This document shows positions 1-8,711 of a DNA stretch of 64,000 nt, one piece after another; positions within the stretch are counted from its first letter, which is position 1, and every line of letters begins with the position of its first letter. The DNA is from KBS50 sp042666615 (lineage in GTDB: Bacteria; Actinomycetota; Actinomycetes; Mycobacteriales; Micromonosporaceae), in contig NZ_JBHTDD010000007.1 of assembly GCF_042666615.1 (NCBI RefSeq), forward strand, positions 1 to 64,000, in the 5' to 3' direction. A model generated the notes under the pieces. The model was not told the DNA's origin. It worked only from the letters and a program-made list of their open reading frames with translations, and ran no database searches. Both the position numbers and the translations under genes were made by a program.

Positions 1-107
1 AGGTGGTGGAGGTGCAGGGCGCCTCGACCGCCGATGGCGGCAACATCGTGCAGTACGCCGACTGGAACGGCGCGAACCAGCAGTGGCAGCTCAACCGCGT
101 CGGATAG
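1..107 (+). CDS. C-terminal end of a ricin-type lectin domain protein (partial)
   Basis: The gene enters from outside the window and only its last 34 codons are present, in frame from base 3 and ending at TAG. The fragment carries GNIVQYADWNGANQQWQL, the last repeat of a ricin B-type beta-trefoil with its QxW signature. Such domains usually form the carbohydrate-binding C-terminus of secreted actinobacterial glycosidases, and the next gene ends in the same kind of domain. The catalytic part, if any, cannot be seen. Confidence 0.75.
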   Translation, partial: VVEVQGASTADGGNIVQYADWNGANQQWQLNRVG

Positions 108-120
108 GACGGTTTCGGAT

Positions 121-144
121 GTGCGGCCGCTGTGGCGGCCGTAC
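121..144. terminator. Possible terminator hairpin after the lectin gene
   Basis: GTGCGGCCGC and GCGGCCGTAC pair over nine of ten positions around a TGTG loop, 14 bases after the stop of the partial gene. There is no U-tract, as is usual in high-GC actinomycetes. The rest of the gap up to the fucosidase shows nothing I can name. Confidence 0.35.
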
Positions 145-309
145 ATCGATGTATGTCGCCAGCTGAGGCGCTGTCAGGTCAGCGATGCGCGGGCGGCGAG
201 GCAGAACCTCGATGTGACCAGGTACTGATGTTCGTGACAGTGAATCTTAACGTCTGATGTCTGAGGCCGACGTGCCGCCTCAGCTCCCCTTCTGGCTGGA
301 GGGATCCCC

Positions 310-2304
310 ATGTCCCGCTCCCCGCTCACCCGACGCTCGTTCCTGACCGTCCTCGGCGCCACCGGCGCGGCGGCGGCCGTCGGCGCCGGCGACATCCTCC
401 ACCCGCTTCCCGCCGCTGCGGTCATCCCCGGACCGACCAGCTATTCCCCCACCTGGGCGTCGGTCGACCAGCACCCACCGGCGGCCGAATGGTTCCAGGA
501 CGCCAAGTTCGGCATCTACTACCACTGGGGCGCGTTCAGCGTCCCCGCCTTCGCCAACGAGTGGTACCCGCGCAACATGTACAACAACGGGTCCAACGAG
601 AACAACCATCACCGGAGCGTCTACGGCGATCCGTCGGCCTGGCCGTACCACAACTTCATCAACGGAGCGAACAACCGGGCTGGCCAGTTCGTGCAGTTCG
701 CGCCCCGGCTCAGGTCGGCAGGCGGCACCTTCGACCCGAACGAGTGGGCACAGTTGTTCGTCGACGCCGGCGCCAGGTTCGCCGGGCCGGTGGCCGAGCA
801 CCACGACGGCTTCTCGATGTGGAACAGCCAGGTCAACGAGTGGAACTCGGTGGCCCGCGGGCCGCGACTCGACCTGCTGCGGCTGCACGCCGACGCCATC
901 CGGGCAAAGGGCCTCAAGCTGTTCGTGGCCCTGCATCACGCGTTCAACTTCACCGGTTTCTACCAGTGGGTGCCGTCGCAGTCGGACCAGAGCCTGCGCA
1001 AGCTCTACGGCCAGCTCGGCGCCAGCGCCGAACACCAGCTCTGGTACGACAAGCTGCGCGAGGTCATCGACGGCTACCAGCCCGACATCATCTGGCAGGA
1101 CTTCGACCTGTCCAAGATCCCGGAGTCGTACCGGCTGAACTTCCTGTCGTACTACTACAACCGGGCGGTGGCCTGGGACAAGGAGGTCGTCGCCACCTAC
1201 AAGGACGGCTTCAACACCAGGGGCGAGGTGTTCGACTTCGAGCGCGGCGGCCCCGCCGGCATCCAGACCCCCTTCTGGCTCACCGACGACAGCATCAGCA
1301 GTTCGAGCTGGTGTTACACGGTCGGCATCGGCTACTACTCGACGAACGCCCTGCTGCACGCGCTGATCGACCGGGTCAGCAAGAACGGCAACATGGTGCT
1401 CAACATCGCCCCGATGGCCGACGGCACCATCCCGTCCGGGCAGCGAAGCGTCCTGCTCGGCATCGGCGACTACCTCAATCGGTTCGGCGAGTCCATCTAC
1501 GCCACCCGGGTCTGGACCTCCTTCGGCGAGGGACCGACCCAGATGGGTGGCGGGACGTTCCAGACCCCGCGCACCGGTACCGCGCAGGACATCCGGTTCA
1601 CCCGCAACAAGGCCAACACCGTGCTCTACGCGACGATCCTCGGCTGGCCCGGCAGCTCGGTCACCATCACCACGCTGTCGTCCAACCGGATCAACCTGGG
1701 CAGCCTGGTCTCCGCGCAACTGCTCGGCTCCACCGCCGGCACGTACATCGACCTGCCGAACCGCACCCAGGACGGCGGCGGGTTCCGGATCACGATGCCG
1801 TCGGGCAACGCGCCGTACAGCGCCCCCGCGTACGTGCTGAAGCTGACCTTCTCCGGTCAGATCCCCACCCTCGGCGCGGCTCCAACCCCTACCGGATACG
1901 TACGGATCGCCAACGTCACGACCGGCCTGGTGCTGGACAGCGGCGGGAGCGTCGCCTCCGGCTCGAACCTCAAGCAGTGGAGTTACGACGGCAGCACGAA
2001 CCTGCAGTGGCAGCTCGTCGACGTCGGCGGCGGCTATCACCGCATCGTCAACCGCACCAACGGCATGGTCGTCGACAGTTGGGGCAACGCCGCCAACGGG
2101 GCCCCCGCCCGGCAGGCGGCCTGGAACGGCGGCAACAACCAGCAGTGGCGGCTCACCAGCCTGGGCAACGGCCGGTACCAGATCGTCAACCGTGGCACCG
2201 GCACCGCGCTCGACGGCATGGGCAGCACCACGGTCGGTGCCACGGCCTGCATGTGGGCGCCGAACGCCAGCACGAACAACCACTGGACCGTCACCGCGGT
2301 CTGA
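310..2304 (+). CDS. Secreted GH29 alpha-L-fucosidase with C-terminal ricin-type lectin domain
   Basis: The protein has 664 residues. It starts with a twin-arginine signal (RRSFLTVLG, then an alanine-rich stretch), so export is probably by Tat. Residues about 50-400 are a glycoside hydrolase family 29 barrel: AEWFQDAKFGIYYHWG and NEWYPRNMY are typical, and PDIIWQDFD puts the presumed nucleophile at Asp264. GH29 enzymes release alpha-L-fucose from glycans with retention. A beta-sandwich follows. Residues about 530-664 form a ricin B trefoil with QW motifs (LQWQL, QQWRL) for sugar binding. The ATG follows GGAGGGATCCCC. The preceding gene also ends in a ricin domain, which suggests a pair of glycan-degrading exoenzymes. 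The linkage preference is unknown. Confidence 0.9.
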   Translation: MSRSPLTRRSFLTVLGATGAAAAVGAGDILHPLPAAAVIPGPTSYSPTWASVDQHPPAAEWFQDAKFGIYYHWGAFSVPAFANEWYPRNMYNNGSNENNHHRSVYGDPSAWPYHNFINGANNRAGQFVQFAPRLRSAGGTFDPNEWAQLFVDAGARFAGPVAEHHDGFSMWNSQVNEWNSVARGPRLDLLRLHADAIRAKGLKLFVALHHAFNFTGFYQWVPSQSDQSLRKLYGQLGASAEHQLWYDKLREVIDGYQPDIIWQDFDLSKIPESYRLNFLSYYYNRAVAWDKEVVATYKDGFNTRGEVFDFERGGPAGIQTPFWLTDDSISSSSWCYTVGIGYYSTNALLHALIDRVSKNGNMVLNIAPMADGTIPSGQRSVLLGIGDYLNRFGESIYATRVWTSFGEGPTQMGGGTFQTPRTGTAQDIRFTRNKANTVLYATILGWPGSSVTITTLSSNRINLGSLVSAQLLGSTAGTYIDLPNRTQDGGGFRITMPSGNAPYSAPAYVLKLTFSGQIPTLGAAPTPTGYVRIANVTTGLVLDSGGSVASGSNLKQWSYDGSTNLQWQLVDVGGGYHRIVNRTNGMVVDSWGNAANGAPARQAAWNGGNNQQWRLTSLGNGRYQIVNRGTGTALDGMGSTTVGATACMWAPNASTNNHWTVTAV

Positions 2305-2498
2305 TCGCCATCACCACCGACACCATCCCGGTCGGGATCGGCCGGCGCCGCCAGGCAGCAGCCGGAACGTCCCGCCCAGGGTGTCCGGCGGACCGTGGCA
2401 CGGTGTCCGACAGCCGACAACGACGCGGAGCCGGACGGTCGACTCACTAGCGTCATCGACGGACGTAGTTGACAGCCGACCACAGTGGAGGGAAGCCC

Positions 2499-3617
2499 AT
2501 GGCCCGTCGCACCCTCAGTTCCAGCCTGACGGTCACCACCATCGCGCTGCTCGCGGTGGCGTCCGCGCCCGCCGGCGCGCAGGCGGCACCTATCGGTGCC
2601 GCTCGCCCGACGGTGGTAGCGACCGGACTCGACAACCCCCGGGGCATCACGGTGGAGCCCGGCGGTGTGGTGCTCGTCGCCGAGGCCGGCAGCGGTGGTC
2701 AGGGCCCGTGCATCGTCGGCGCGCAGGACCAGACGTTCTGTCTCGGCGCGACGGGCGCCGTGACCGCCATCTGGGGAGACCACCAGCGGCGGGTGGCGAC
2801 CGGCCTGCCGTCGCTCGGCACTCCCGACCAGTCCGAGGTCTTCGGGCCGCAGGACATCGCTCTGACCAAGGCCGGGGCACTCGTCACCATCGGCCTGGGC
2901 ACCGATCCGGCGCGCCGGTCCCAGTTGGGTCCCGCCGGCACGCTCGTCGGCCAGACCGTAAGGCTGGGGCTGTCCGGCGCCAGCGCCTTCGCCGACCTGG
3001 CCGGATACGAGGCCGCCAACGATCCGGACCAGGACCAGCCCGGCACCGGACCGGACAGCAATCCGTACGGCCTCGTGGCGGACGGCGACGGGGCGGTGGT
3101 GGCCGACGCGGGCGGTAACGACCTGCTGCGACTGGACCGCGACGGTCGCATCAGCACAATCGCCGTCTTCCCGACGACGCCGACGCCGAACCCGTTCGGC
3201 GGACCGGACGTCCCGATGCAGGCCGTGCCGACGGCGCTGGCGAAGGGCCCCGGCGGGGCGCTGTACGTCGGCCAGCTGACCGGGTTTCCGTTCCCGGTGG
3301 GCGGCGCCAAGGTGTGGCGGGTGACGCCAGGACGGGGGCGCACCGTCGTCGCCGACGGCTTCACCTCCATCATCGACCTCGCCGTGGACCGCCGAGGCCG
3401 GCTCCTGGTGCTCGAATTCGCCACGAACGGCCTGCTCAGTGGCGATCCGACCGGCGCCCTGACCAGGGTGGAACGGGACGGATCACGTACCGAACTGGCC
3501 ACCGACCTCGTCGCCCCGACCGGAGTCGCGGTCGCCCCCGACGGCACGGTATATGTCGCCAACAACGGCACCCGGGTGGGTCAGGGTGAGGTGCTACGGC
3601 TCCGCGTGTCCGACTGA
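2499..3617 (+). CDS. ScyD/ScyE-like secreted beta-propeller protein
   Basis: The protein has 372 residues, with a Sec signal peptide ending near AGAQAAP. The rest is a series of blade-like repeats (GLDNPRGITVEPGG, NPYGLVADGDG, APTGVAVAPDG) typical of SMP-30/NHL-like propellers and of the ScyD/ScyE family found widely in actinobacteria. The function of that family outside scytonemin producers is not established. An upstream in-frame TTG at 2469 is possible, but ATG 2499 has GGAGGG seven to eight bases before it and starts directly with the signal peptide. The 3' end overlaps the convergent membrane protein gene by 37 bases. Confidence 0.75.
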   Translation: MARRTLSSSLTVTTIALLAVASAPAGAQAAPIGAARPTVVATGLDNPRGITVEPGGVVLVAEAGSGGQGPCIVGAQDQTFCLGATGAVTAIWGDHQRRVATGLPSLGTPDQSEVFGPQDIALTKAGALVTIGLGTDPARRSQLGPAGTLVGQTVRLGLSGASAFADLAGYEAANDPDQDQPGTGPDSNPYGLVADGDGAVVADAGGNDLLRLDRDGRISTIAVFPTTPTPNPFGGPDVPMQAVPTALAKGPGGALYVGQLTGFPFPVGGAKVWRVTPGRGRTVVADGFTSIIDLAVDRRGRLLVLEFATNGLLSGDPTGALTRVERDGSRTELATDLVAPTGVAVAPDGTVYVANNGTRVGQGEVLRLRVSD

Positions 3618-4306
3618 GTCCCGCGGATCGAGCCGCCGGTGCCGGTTCCGTCCGGCCCGGCGGCGCCCACCGTCCGCTGGTGCAGCCGGCTGAACGCCTC
3701 GGCCCATTCGTCCGGCCCGGAGCGGTCGGTCTTCTTGGTGGTGAAGTAGTCCGCGTGCAGGACGGTCGCCGTGATGAGCGCGATCAGGCAGGCGAGTGAC
3801 AACCCGACCTGCACGCCCTGCGCGATGTCCTCCAGCCACGAATACCAGCCGGGGTAGAGCAGCGACTTGACCTGCGGGACGAGATCGCCGAGCCGCGCCT
3901 GGACCATCGCCTTGAAGTAGCCGGGGAAGTCGGGCGACGACATCACGTCACCACCGAGGCCGACCAGGCCGTACAGGAATAGCGCGGGCGTGGCGATGAA
4001 CGCCGCGGTGCGCGCCCACAAGCGTCCCTGGGCTAGCAGCGGCGCCAGGCTGGCCAAGGCCAGGCACGCCACGCCGACGACGATGAGATCGACCGCGCCC
4101 CGCTGGCCTCGCAACAGTGGTGGTGGTGGCGGACCGTCCTGGCGGGCGATGTCGGCGAGAAGTGCCGTCAGCTGGGCCGAGTCCGGAGTACCCCACCAGT
4201 ACAGCTCGATCGAGCCGGCCACGATGAGGAGCAGGCCGGCTCCTGCCGTCGCCCAGGTCAACCGCGAGGCCAGTCGTACCTTGCCCGGTGCGTTGATCCC
4301 CGTCAT
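3581..4306 (-). CDS. Four-helix membrane protein of unknown function
   Basis: I do not recognise a family. The translation shows four hydrophobic segments: after the N-terminus (TWATAGAGLLLIVAGSIEL), then AVDLIVVGVACLALASLAPL, then ARTAAFIATPALFLYGL, and a last one at VGLSLACLIALITATVL. A charged tail of about 50 residues, rich in G, T and S, follows. The start was set at ATG 4306 (MTGINAPGK); an upstream in-frame codon at 4333 adds only nine residues. Its 3' end overlaps the convergent ScyD-like gene. It lies 57 bases downstream of the M23 peptidase gene on the same strand and could be cotranscribed with it. Confidence 0.6.
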   Translation of the reverse strand: MTGINAPGKVRLASRLTWATAGAGLLLIVAGSIELYWWGTPDSAQLTALLADIARQDGPPPPPLLRGQRGAVDLIVVGVACLALASLAPLLAQGRLWARTAAFIATPALFLYGLVGLGGDVMSSPDFPGYFKAMVQARLGDLVPQVKSLLYPGWYSWLEDIAQGVQVGLSLACLIALITATVLHADYFTTKKTDRSGPDEWAEAFSRLHQRTVGAAGPDGTGTGGSIRGTQSDTRSRSTSP

Positions 4307-4363
4307 GGCATGGAGTCTAGAGTCCCTGCCCAATCTCGGTGGTCCGATTTTCCACGTGCCTGG

Positions 4364-5137
4364 TCAGCACCGCGGCACACCGGGGATGTAGCCGTCGTAA
4401 CCGGTGTAGACGTACGCGTCGGCGATGAAGCGGCCGCTGCCGATCCGGTCCCAGATCGAACTGGTGCCATACGTTCCGGTGACGGTGCTGCCGCTGGTCT
4501 GGCAGTGGATGGTGACCCGGGTGCCGTCGGCGACCGTGCCGACGGCGGTGTAGCCGGTGCCGGGGCCCGAGCGCACCGTCAACGGGGTGCCGCTGGTGTT
4601 CACGGTGCCGGAGCCGGTCGACGAGGAGCAGGCGTTGTCGCTGGTGTAGGTCCTCGTGCCCCAGTAGAGGGCGAGCGCGCCGTTGAACCGGACCTGGATG
4701 TCGGCGCCGTTGAGGCGCTGCTCGTAGTGCAGGTGCGGGCCGGTCGAGCCGCCGGTGCTGCCCACCCAGCCGATCACCTTGCCGTAGCCGATCGACTGGC
4801 CGACGGAGACGTTGAAGCCGTTGAGGTGCGCGTAGTAGGTCGTGTAGCCGCCGCCGTGGTCGATCCGGACGTACTTGCCGTAGCTGGTGCCACCGAGGTC
4901 GGCGACCCGGTCCACGGTGCCGGGGGCGCTGGCCACCACGGGGTCGCCGAGGTCGTCGGTGCGGTTGAAGTCGACCGCGTACGCCGGGCTGTGGTTGGTG
5001 CGGGTCTGGCCGGACCAGGACTGGCCGCAGGGGAACGGGACCTTGAAGGTGGGGGCGGCCATCGCGGGAGCCGCGGGGCCGAGGACGCTCGCGGCGAGTA
5101 CGCCGCTGATCAAGAGACTGAGCCACCGCTTGCGCAT
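4364..5137 (-). CDS. Secreted M23 family metallopeptidase with SH3-like tail
   Basis: The protein has 257 residues. An N-terminal signal peptide (MRKRWLSLLISGV through AMA|APTF) is followed by a LytM/M23 peptidase domain. The zinc ligands are visible as His and Asp of NHSPAYAVDF and the second histidine pair in GPHLHYEQR. M23 enzymes cut peptidoglycan or other Gly-rich peptides. The C-terminal 90 residues (GTPLTVRSGPGTGYTAVGTV) resemble a bacterial SH3 domain that binds cell wall. The start was placed at ATG 5137 because GGAGGAGGACCG lies just upstream; the longer reading adds seven residues. The substrate is not determined by the sequence. Confidence 0.85.
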   Translation of the reverse strand: MRKRWLSLLISGVLAASVLGPAAPAMAAPTFKVPFPCGQSWSGQTRTNHSPAYAVDFNRTDDLGDPVVASAPGTVDRVADLGGTSYGKYVRIDHGGGYTTYYAHLNGFNVSVGQSIGYGKVIGWVGSTGGSTGPHLHYEQRLNGADIQVRFNGALALYWGTRTYTSDNACSSSTGSGTVNTSGTPLTVRSGPGTGYTAVGTVADGTRVTIHCQTSGSTVTGTYGTSSIWDRIGSGRFIADAYVYTGYDGYIPGVPRC

Positions 5138-5227
5138 CGGTCCTCCTCCGCGAAGCACTTCGATGCCGGTGGATGAAATTTAATTACAGGACGTCGATAC
5201 GTCAAGAAGGATGACTACATGATCTGG

Positions 5228-6037
5228 TCAGCGCTTGCGACCGACGCCGCAGTAACCGTCCACGGTCGCGGGAGTGCCGGCGGTGTCCGGGCGCCAGTGG
5301 GTGAACGGCACCAACCCCGGCTCGACCAACTCCAGACCATCGAAGAACCGAGCTATCCGGTCGGGGCTGCGCAGATGGTACGGAAGCGCGCCGCTCTCGT
5401 TGTACTGGCGGTGTGACTCGACGACCTCGGGACTGGTGTCGGTGCCGTCGGAGATGGCGAGGTAACTGTCCGAGGGCGCGGCGGCCATCAGGGTCTGGAT
5501 GATGCGGTTGGCCTCGGCGTCCTCGCCGACGTGGCCCAGCACGCCGAGCAACATGACCGCCACCGGCTCGGTGAAGTCGAGGATCTCCCGGGCCTGCTTG
5601 ATGATCTCGTCCGGGTCGTGCAGGTCGGCGTGGATGTACGTGGTCAGGCCCTCCGGGGTGCTGACCAGCAACGCGCGGGCGTGGGCCAGCACCATCGGGT
5701 CGTTGTCGACGTACACGATCCGGCTGTCCGGGCGGGTGCGCTGGGCGACCTCGTGCGTGTTGTCGGCCGTCGGCAGACCGGTGCCGACGTCGAGGAACTG
5801 GCGGACGCCCGCCTCGCCGGCGAGGAACCGCACCGCCCGGGAGAGGAACGCCCGAGACTCGCGCGCCGCCAGGATCATTCCCGGGAACACCTGCCTGACC
5901 TGGTCACCGGCGGCCCGGTCGACCTCGAAGTTGTCCTTGCCGCCCAGCCAGTAGTTCCAGATCCGCGCCGAGTGCGGCACGCTCGTGTCGATCTTCGCGT
6001 ACGGCTCGGCCTCGGCCGGCTGGACGGTGTCTGCCAC
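5228..6037 (-). CDS. SAV2177/DUF574-type SAM-dependent methyltransferase
   Basis: The protein has about 269 residues and matches the actinobacterial Methyltransf_19 (DUF574) family. Family hallmarks are DTSVPHSARIWNYWLGGKDN near the N-terminus, FLDVGTGLPT (SAM-binding glycine loop), VYVDNDPMVLAHARALL, and the C-terminal GYCGVGRK. These proteins occur in many paralogues in Streptomyces and Micromonospora; their substrates are largely unknown. The open frame extends far upstream, but GTG 6037 with GGGAGG eight bases earlier gives a protein of family length and starts just before the conserved region. Confidence 0.85.
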   Translation of the reverse strand: MADTVQPAEAEPYAKIDTSVPHSARIWNYWLGGKDNFEVDRAAGDQVRQVFPGMILAARESRAFLSRAVRFLAGEAGVRQFLDVGTGLPTADNTHEVAQRTRPDSRIVYVDNDPMVLAHARALLVSTPEGLTTYIHADLHDPDEIIKQAREILDFTEPVAVMLLGVLGHVGEDAEANRIIQTLMAAAPSDSYLAISDGTDTSPEVVESHRQYNESGALPYHLRSPDRIARFFDGLELVEPGLVPFTHWRPDTAGTPATVDGYCGVGRKR

Positions 6038-6309
6038 GGGTGCCTCCCGGATGAGGAACGGGCCGGTCTCAACGGACCACAATATGATCACACAGTCGTC
6101 CCGTGCCGGAACACTCCGGTGCTCCGCAGTGGACCGCCGATCCCACTCCGGCGTGTCGGCGTGGCCGCGCAGCAGATGGGCAGCCGGGTCGGTCATGGCA
6201 CGCGGGAGGCCAGCGAGGTGGGACAGGTTCTGACCTACGTCGGCCCTACGGTGGTCGGTATGACGGAGTTCTGGACCGACATCCCGCAAGCCGATCCCGG
6301 GTACCCGCG

Positions 6310-7461
6310 GTGACCCGCCTGACCTGGGCGCAGGTGTGTGCCCGGCGCCTCGCCCGGCACGGGCTCGGGGTGGCCGCCGCCCCGACGCCGACCACGATCG
6401 CGGAGGTGGTGTCCGCGATGTGCGGCGCGCACGCGCAGATCGCGTCGGCCGCCGAACTGTCCGTGGGGCTGCGGGCGCCGGATGTCACCCGTACCTCCGT
6501 GCGCGAGACGTTGTGGACGGACCGCACGCTGGTCAAGACCCGCGGACCGCGCGGTACGGTGCACCTGCTCGCGGCCGCCGACCTGCCGATGTGGATCGGG
6601 GCGCTGTCCGCCATCCCGGGCTCCGCGGTCCCGCCGAGTCACGCCGCCCTGCTCACCGCCGAGCAGGTGGAGCAGGTGGTTGCCGCCATCGCGGACGCGT
6701 TGAGCGACGCGGAACTGACCACCGTCGAGCTGACCGAGCAGGTGGTGGCCCGCACCGGACCGTGGGCCGGCGACCGGGTGATGGAGGCCTTCCAGGACAA
6801 GTGGCCCCGGTGGATCGCCGCCATGGACGTCGCCGTCCGGCGCGGCGTGCTGTGCTATGGACCGAACCGCGGTCGCGCCACCACACACACCAGCCCGACC
6901 CGCTGGCTGCCGGGATTCACCCCGATGGAAGGCGAGGCCGCGCTGGCCGATCTCGTGCACGCCTATCTGCACGCCTACGGGCCGGCCACCCCGGCACAGT
7001 TCGCCCAGTGGTTGGCGGCCCCCCGATCGTGGGCCGCGGACCTGTTCGGATCGCTGGATCTGGCGCCGGTGACGGTGGAGGGCCGTCCCGGGTGGGTGGC
7101 GGCCGACGACACGGACTTCCCGGACGAGCCGGTGGACGTGGTGCGGCTGCTGCCCTACTTCGACGCGTACGCGGTCGGTTGCCACCCCCGCGACCGGGTC
7201 TTTCCGGGCGCGGCCGCCGAGCGGGCGCTGGCCCGGGGCCAGGCCGGCAACTACCCGGTACTGCTGGTGGACGGCACGGTCGCCGGAGTGTGGCATCAGC
7301 GTCGGTCCGGGCGCGCCATCCACGTCACCGTGGAACCGCTCGCCGACCTCGACGCCCGGCGGCGCCGGGCACTGGACGAGCAGGTCGAGCGGGTGGGCGA
7401 GGTGCTGGAGGGCAGGCCCACGCTGACCGTCGGGACGGTCAGCGTGGGCCCGCACGCCTGA
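6310..7461 (+). CDS. Winged-helix DNA-binding protein of the AlkZ/YcaQ-like family
   Basis: The 383-residue protein fits the HTH_42 (PF06224) family, whose studied members (AlkZ, YcaQ, AlkX) are DNA glycosylases acting on alkylated or crosslinked DNA. Typical features are the N-terminal segment with WTDRTLVKTRGPRGTVHLL, three winged-helix-like blocks, and the C-terminal LLPYFDAYAVGCHPRD with GVWHQRRSGRAIHVTVEPL. The catalytic QxQ-type motif of AlkZ/YcaQ is not obvious here, so enzyme activity is uncertain; many actinobacterial homologues are uncharacterised. The start is GTG 6310, directly before TRLTWAQV; the longer open frame upstream is antisense to the methyltransferase leader. Confidence 0.75.
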   Translation: MTRLTWAQVCARRLARHGLGVAAAPTPTTIAEVVSAMCGAHAQIASAAELSVGLRAPDVTRTSVRETLWTDRTLVKTRGPRGTVHLLAAADLPMWIGALSAIPGSAVPPSHAALLTAEQVEQVVAAIADALSDAELTTVELTEQVVARTGPWAGDRVMEAFQDKWPRWIAAMDVAVRRGVLCYGPNRGRATTHTSPTRWLPGFTPMEGEAALADLVHAYLHAYGPATPAQFAQWLAAPRSWAADLFGSLDLAPVTVEGRPGWVAADDTDFPDEPVDVVRLLPYFDAYAVGCHPRDRVFPGAAAERALARGQAGNYPVLLVDGTVAGVWHQRRSGRAIHVTVEPLADLDARRRRALDEQVERVGEVLEGRPTLTVGTVSVGPHA

Positions 7462-7465
7462 GCGT

Positions 7466-7497
7466 GGTCGGTGCCCCGACCGGGCGGGGCACCGACC
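7466..7497. terminator. Perfect 13-bp hairpin terminator
   Basis: GGTCGGTGCCCCG and CGGGGCACCGACC pair perfectly around ACCGGG, five bases after the stop of the AlkZ-like gene. No U-tract is present. It overlaps the apparent beginning of the TPR remnant, which argues that the remnant has no start of its own here. Confidence 0.7.
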
Positions 7498-8625
7498 CTG
7501 GCCGCGATCAGAAGGGCTGCCGGTCGGCGGCGCAGGCGATCCGGTCCGCGACCGCTGGCCGTCGCCTGGTTGAGCCTCGGCCACGCCAACCATGCCCTGG
7601 GCGACACCAGCGCGGCGACCGCCGGCTACACCCGGGCCGCGTCCGCCGGTCGGGCCGCCGGCTGGGCGGAGTGCGAGGCCACCGCCCTCTACCTGCGGGC
7701 CAGCGTGGAGCTGAGCGGCGGCCGGACGGACCGGGCCGGCCGTAGCGTCGCCCGGGCGCTGAGCCTCAATCGGGCTGCCGGTCGCGAATCGGCCCGGGCG
7801 GTGAACCTCAATCTCCTCGGCGAACTGCGGCGGCTGCGCGGCGACCTGAGCGGCGCCGTCGATGTGCTCGCCGAGGCGCTCGTGCTGCACCGTCGCTACG
7901 GCGCCCCGGCGAGCCAGGCCAACGCGCTGGTGCTGACCGCGACGGTGGAACACGAGCTGGGCGGTTACACCGGGCGACCGGGCACCTCACCGAGGCGCTC
8001 GCGCTCGCCGAGGACTGCGGGAACTCGTACGCCATCGCGATGGCCCTGCGTGGGCTCGCCGCCGTACGACGGGACCAGGGGCGCCACGCGGAGGCCGAAC
8101 GGCACGCCCGGGCGGCTCTCCAGATGGCGCAGCGCAGCGGCAGTAAAAGGGGGGATGGCCGAGGCGCTCACCGTGCTGGGGACCGTTCTCGGGCGGATCG
8201 ACCGGCACGAGGCCGCGATCGACCTGTACGGGCGGGCGACCGCCCTGGCGCGGGCCACCACGGACCGGTACGTCACGGCGAGCGCCCTGGTCGGTCTGGG
8301 GCAGGCGCATCAGCGGCTCGGCCGTACCGACGACGGGCGGCGCTACACCCGTCAGGCGCACGCCCTCGCCGCCCGCTACGGCTATCGGGTCGTCGGCGGT
8401 CGCGCCCTGACCGTCTGGGCGGCCTGCGAGCTGACCGCCGGAGCGCCGGAACCGGCCGCCGACCTGGCCCGCCACGCGGTCGCCAGCCACCGCGACACCG
8501 GGCACCGCTACGGTGCGGCTCAGGCGTTGTTGGTGTTGAGCCGCACGGGAAGCCACCGGACGACCTGCCGTAACCGGGCACTGGCGATCTTCAGCGCCCT
8601 CGGGACGCCGGAGACCGAACCCTGA
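7471..8625 (+). pseudogene. Remnant of a TPR-containing (AfsR/SARP-like) regulator, two frameshifts
   Basis: The translation shows tetratricopeptide repeats typical of the C-terminal half of AfsR/SARP or NB-ARC regulators (LAVAWLSLGHANHALGDTSA, NLLGELRRLRGDLSGAVDVL, LVGLGQAHQRLGRTDDGRRY). No DNA-binding or NTPase domain and no credible start are present. Repeat sequence runs in one frame to about 7971, continues in a second frame from about 7972 to 8145 (GHLTEALALAEDCGNSYAI, LRGLAAVRRDQGRHAEAER), then returns to the first frame after the run AAAAGGGGGG at 8145-8154. These are a one-base loss and a compensating one-base gain. This is either gene decay or paired assembly errors; the missing N-terminus favours decay. 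Confidence 0.75.
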
Positions 8626-8711
8626 TCCGACCTCAGGTTTACCCCGCTGGCGTTCTGGACAGTTGGTAACCCGGCAGGTCAGGTCTTTCCGAGACGGTGA
8701 GGTGAGGTCCC

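Noticed and set aside
280..2283. Long open frame antisense to the fucosidase
   Set aside because: It is Val/Arg/Gly/Ala-rich with no family resemblance, as expected opposite a high-GC gene with strong third-position bias.
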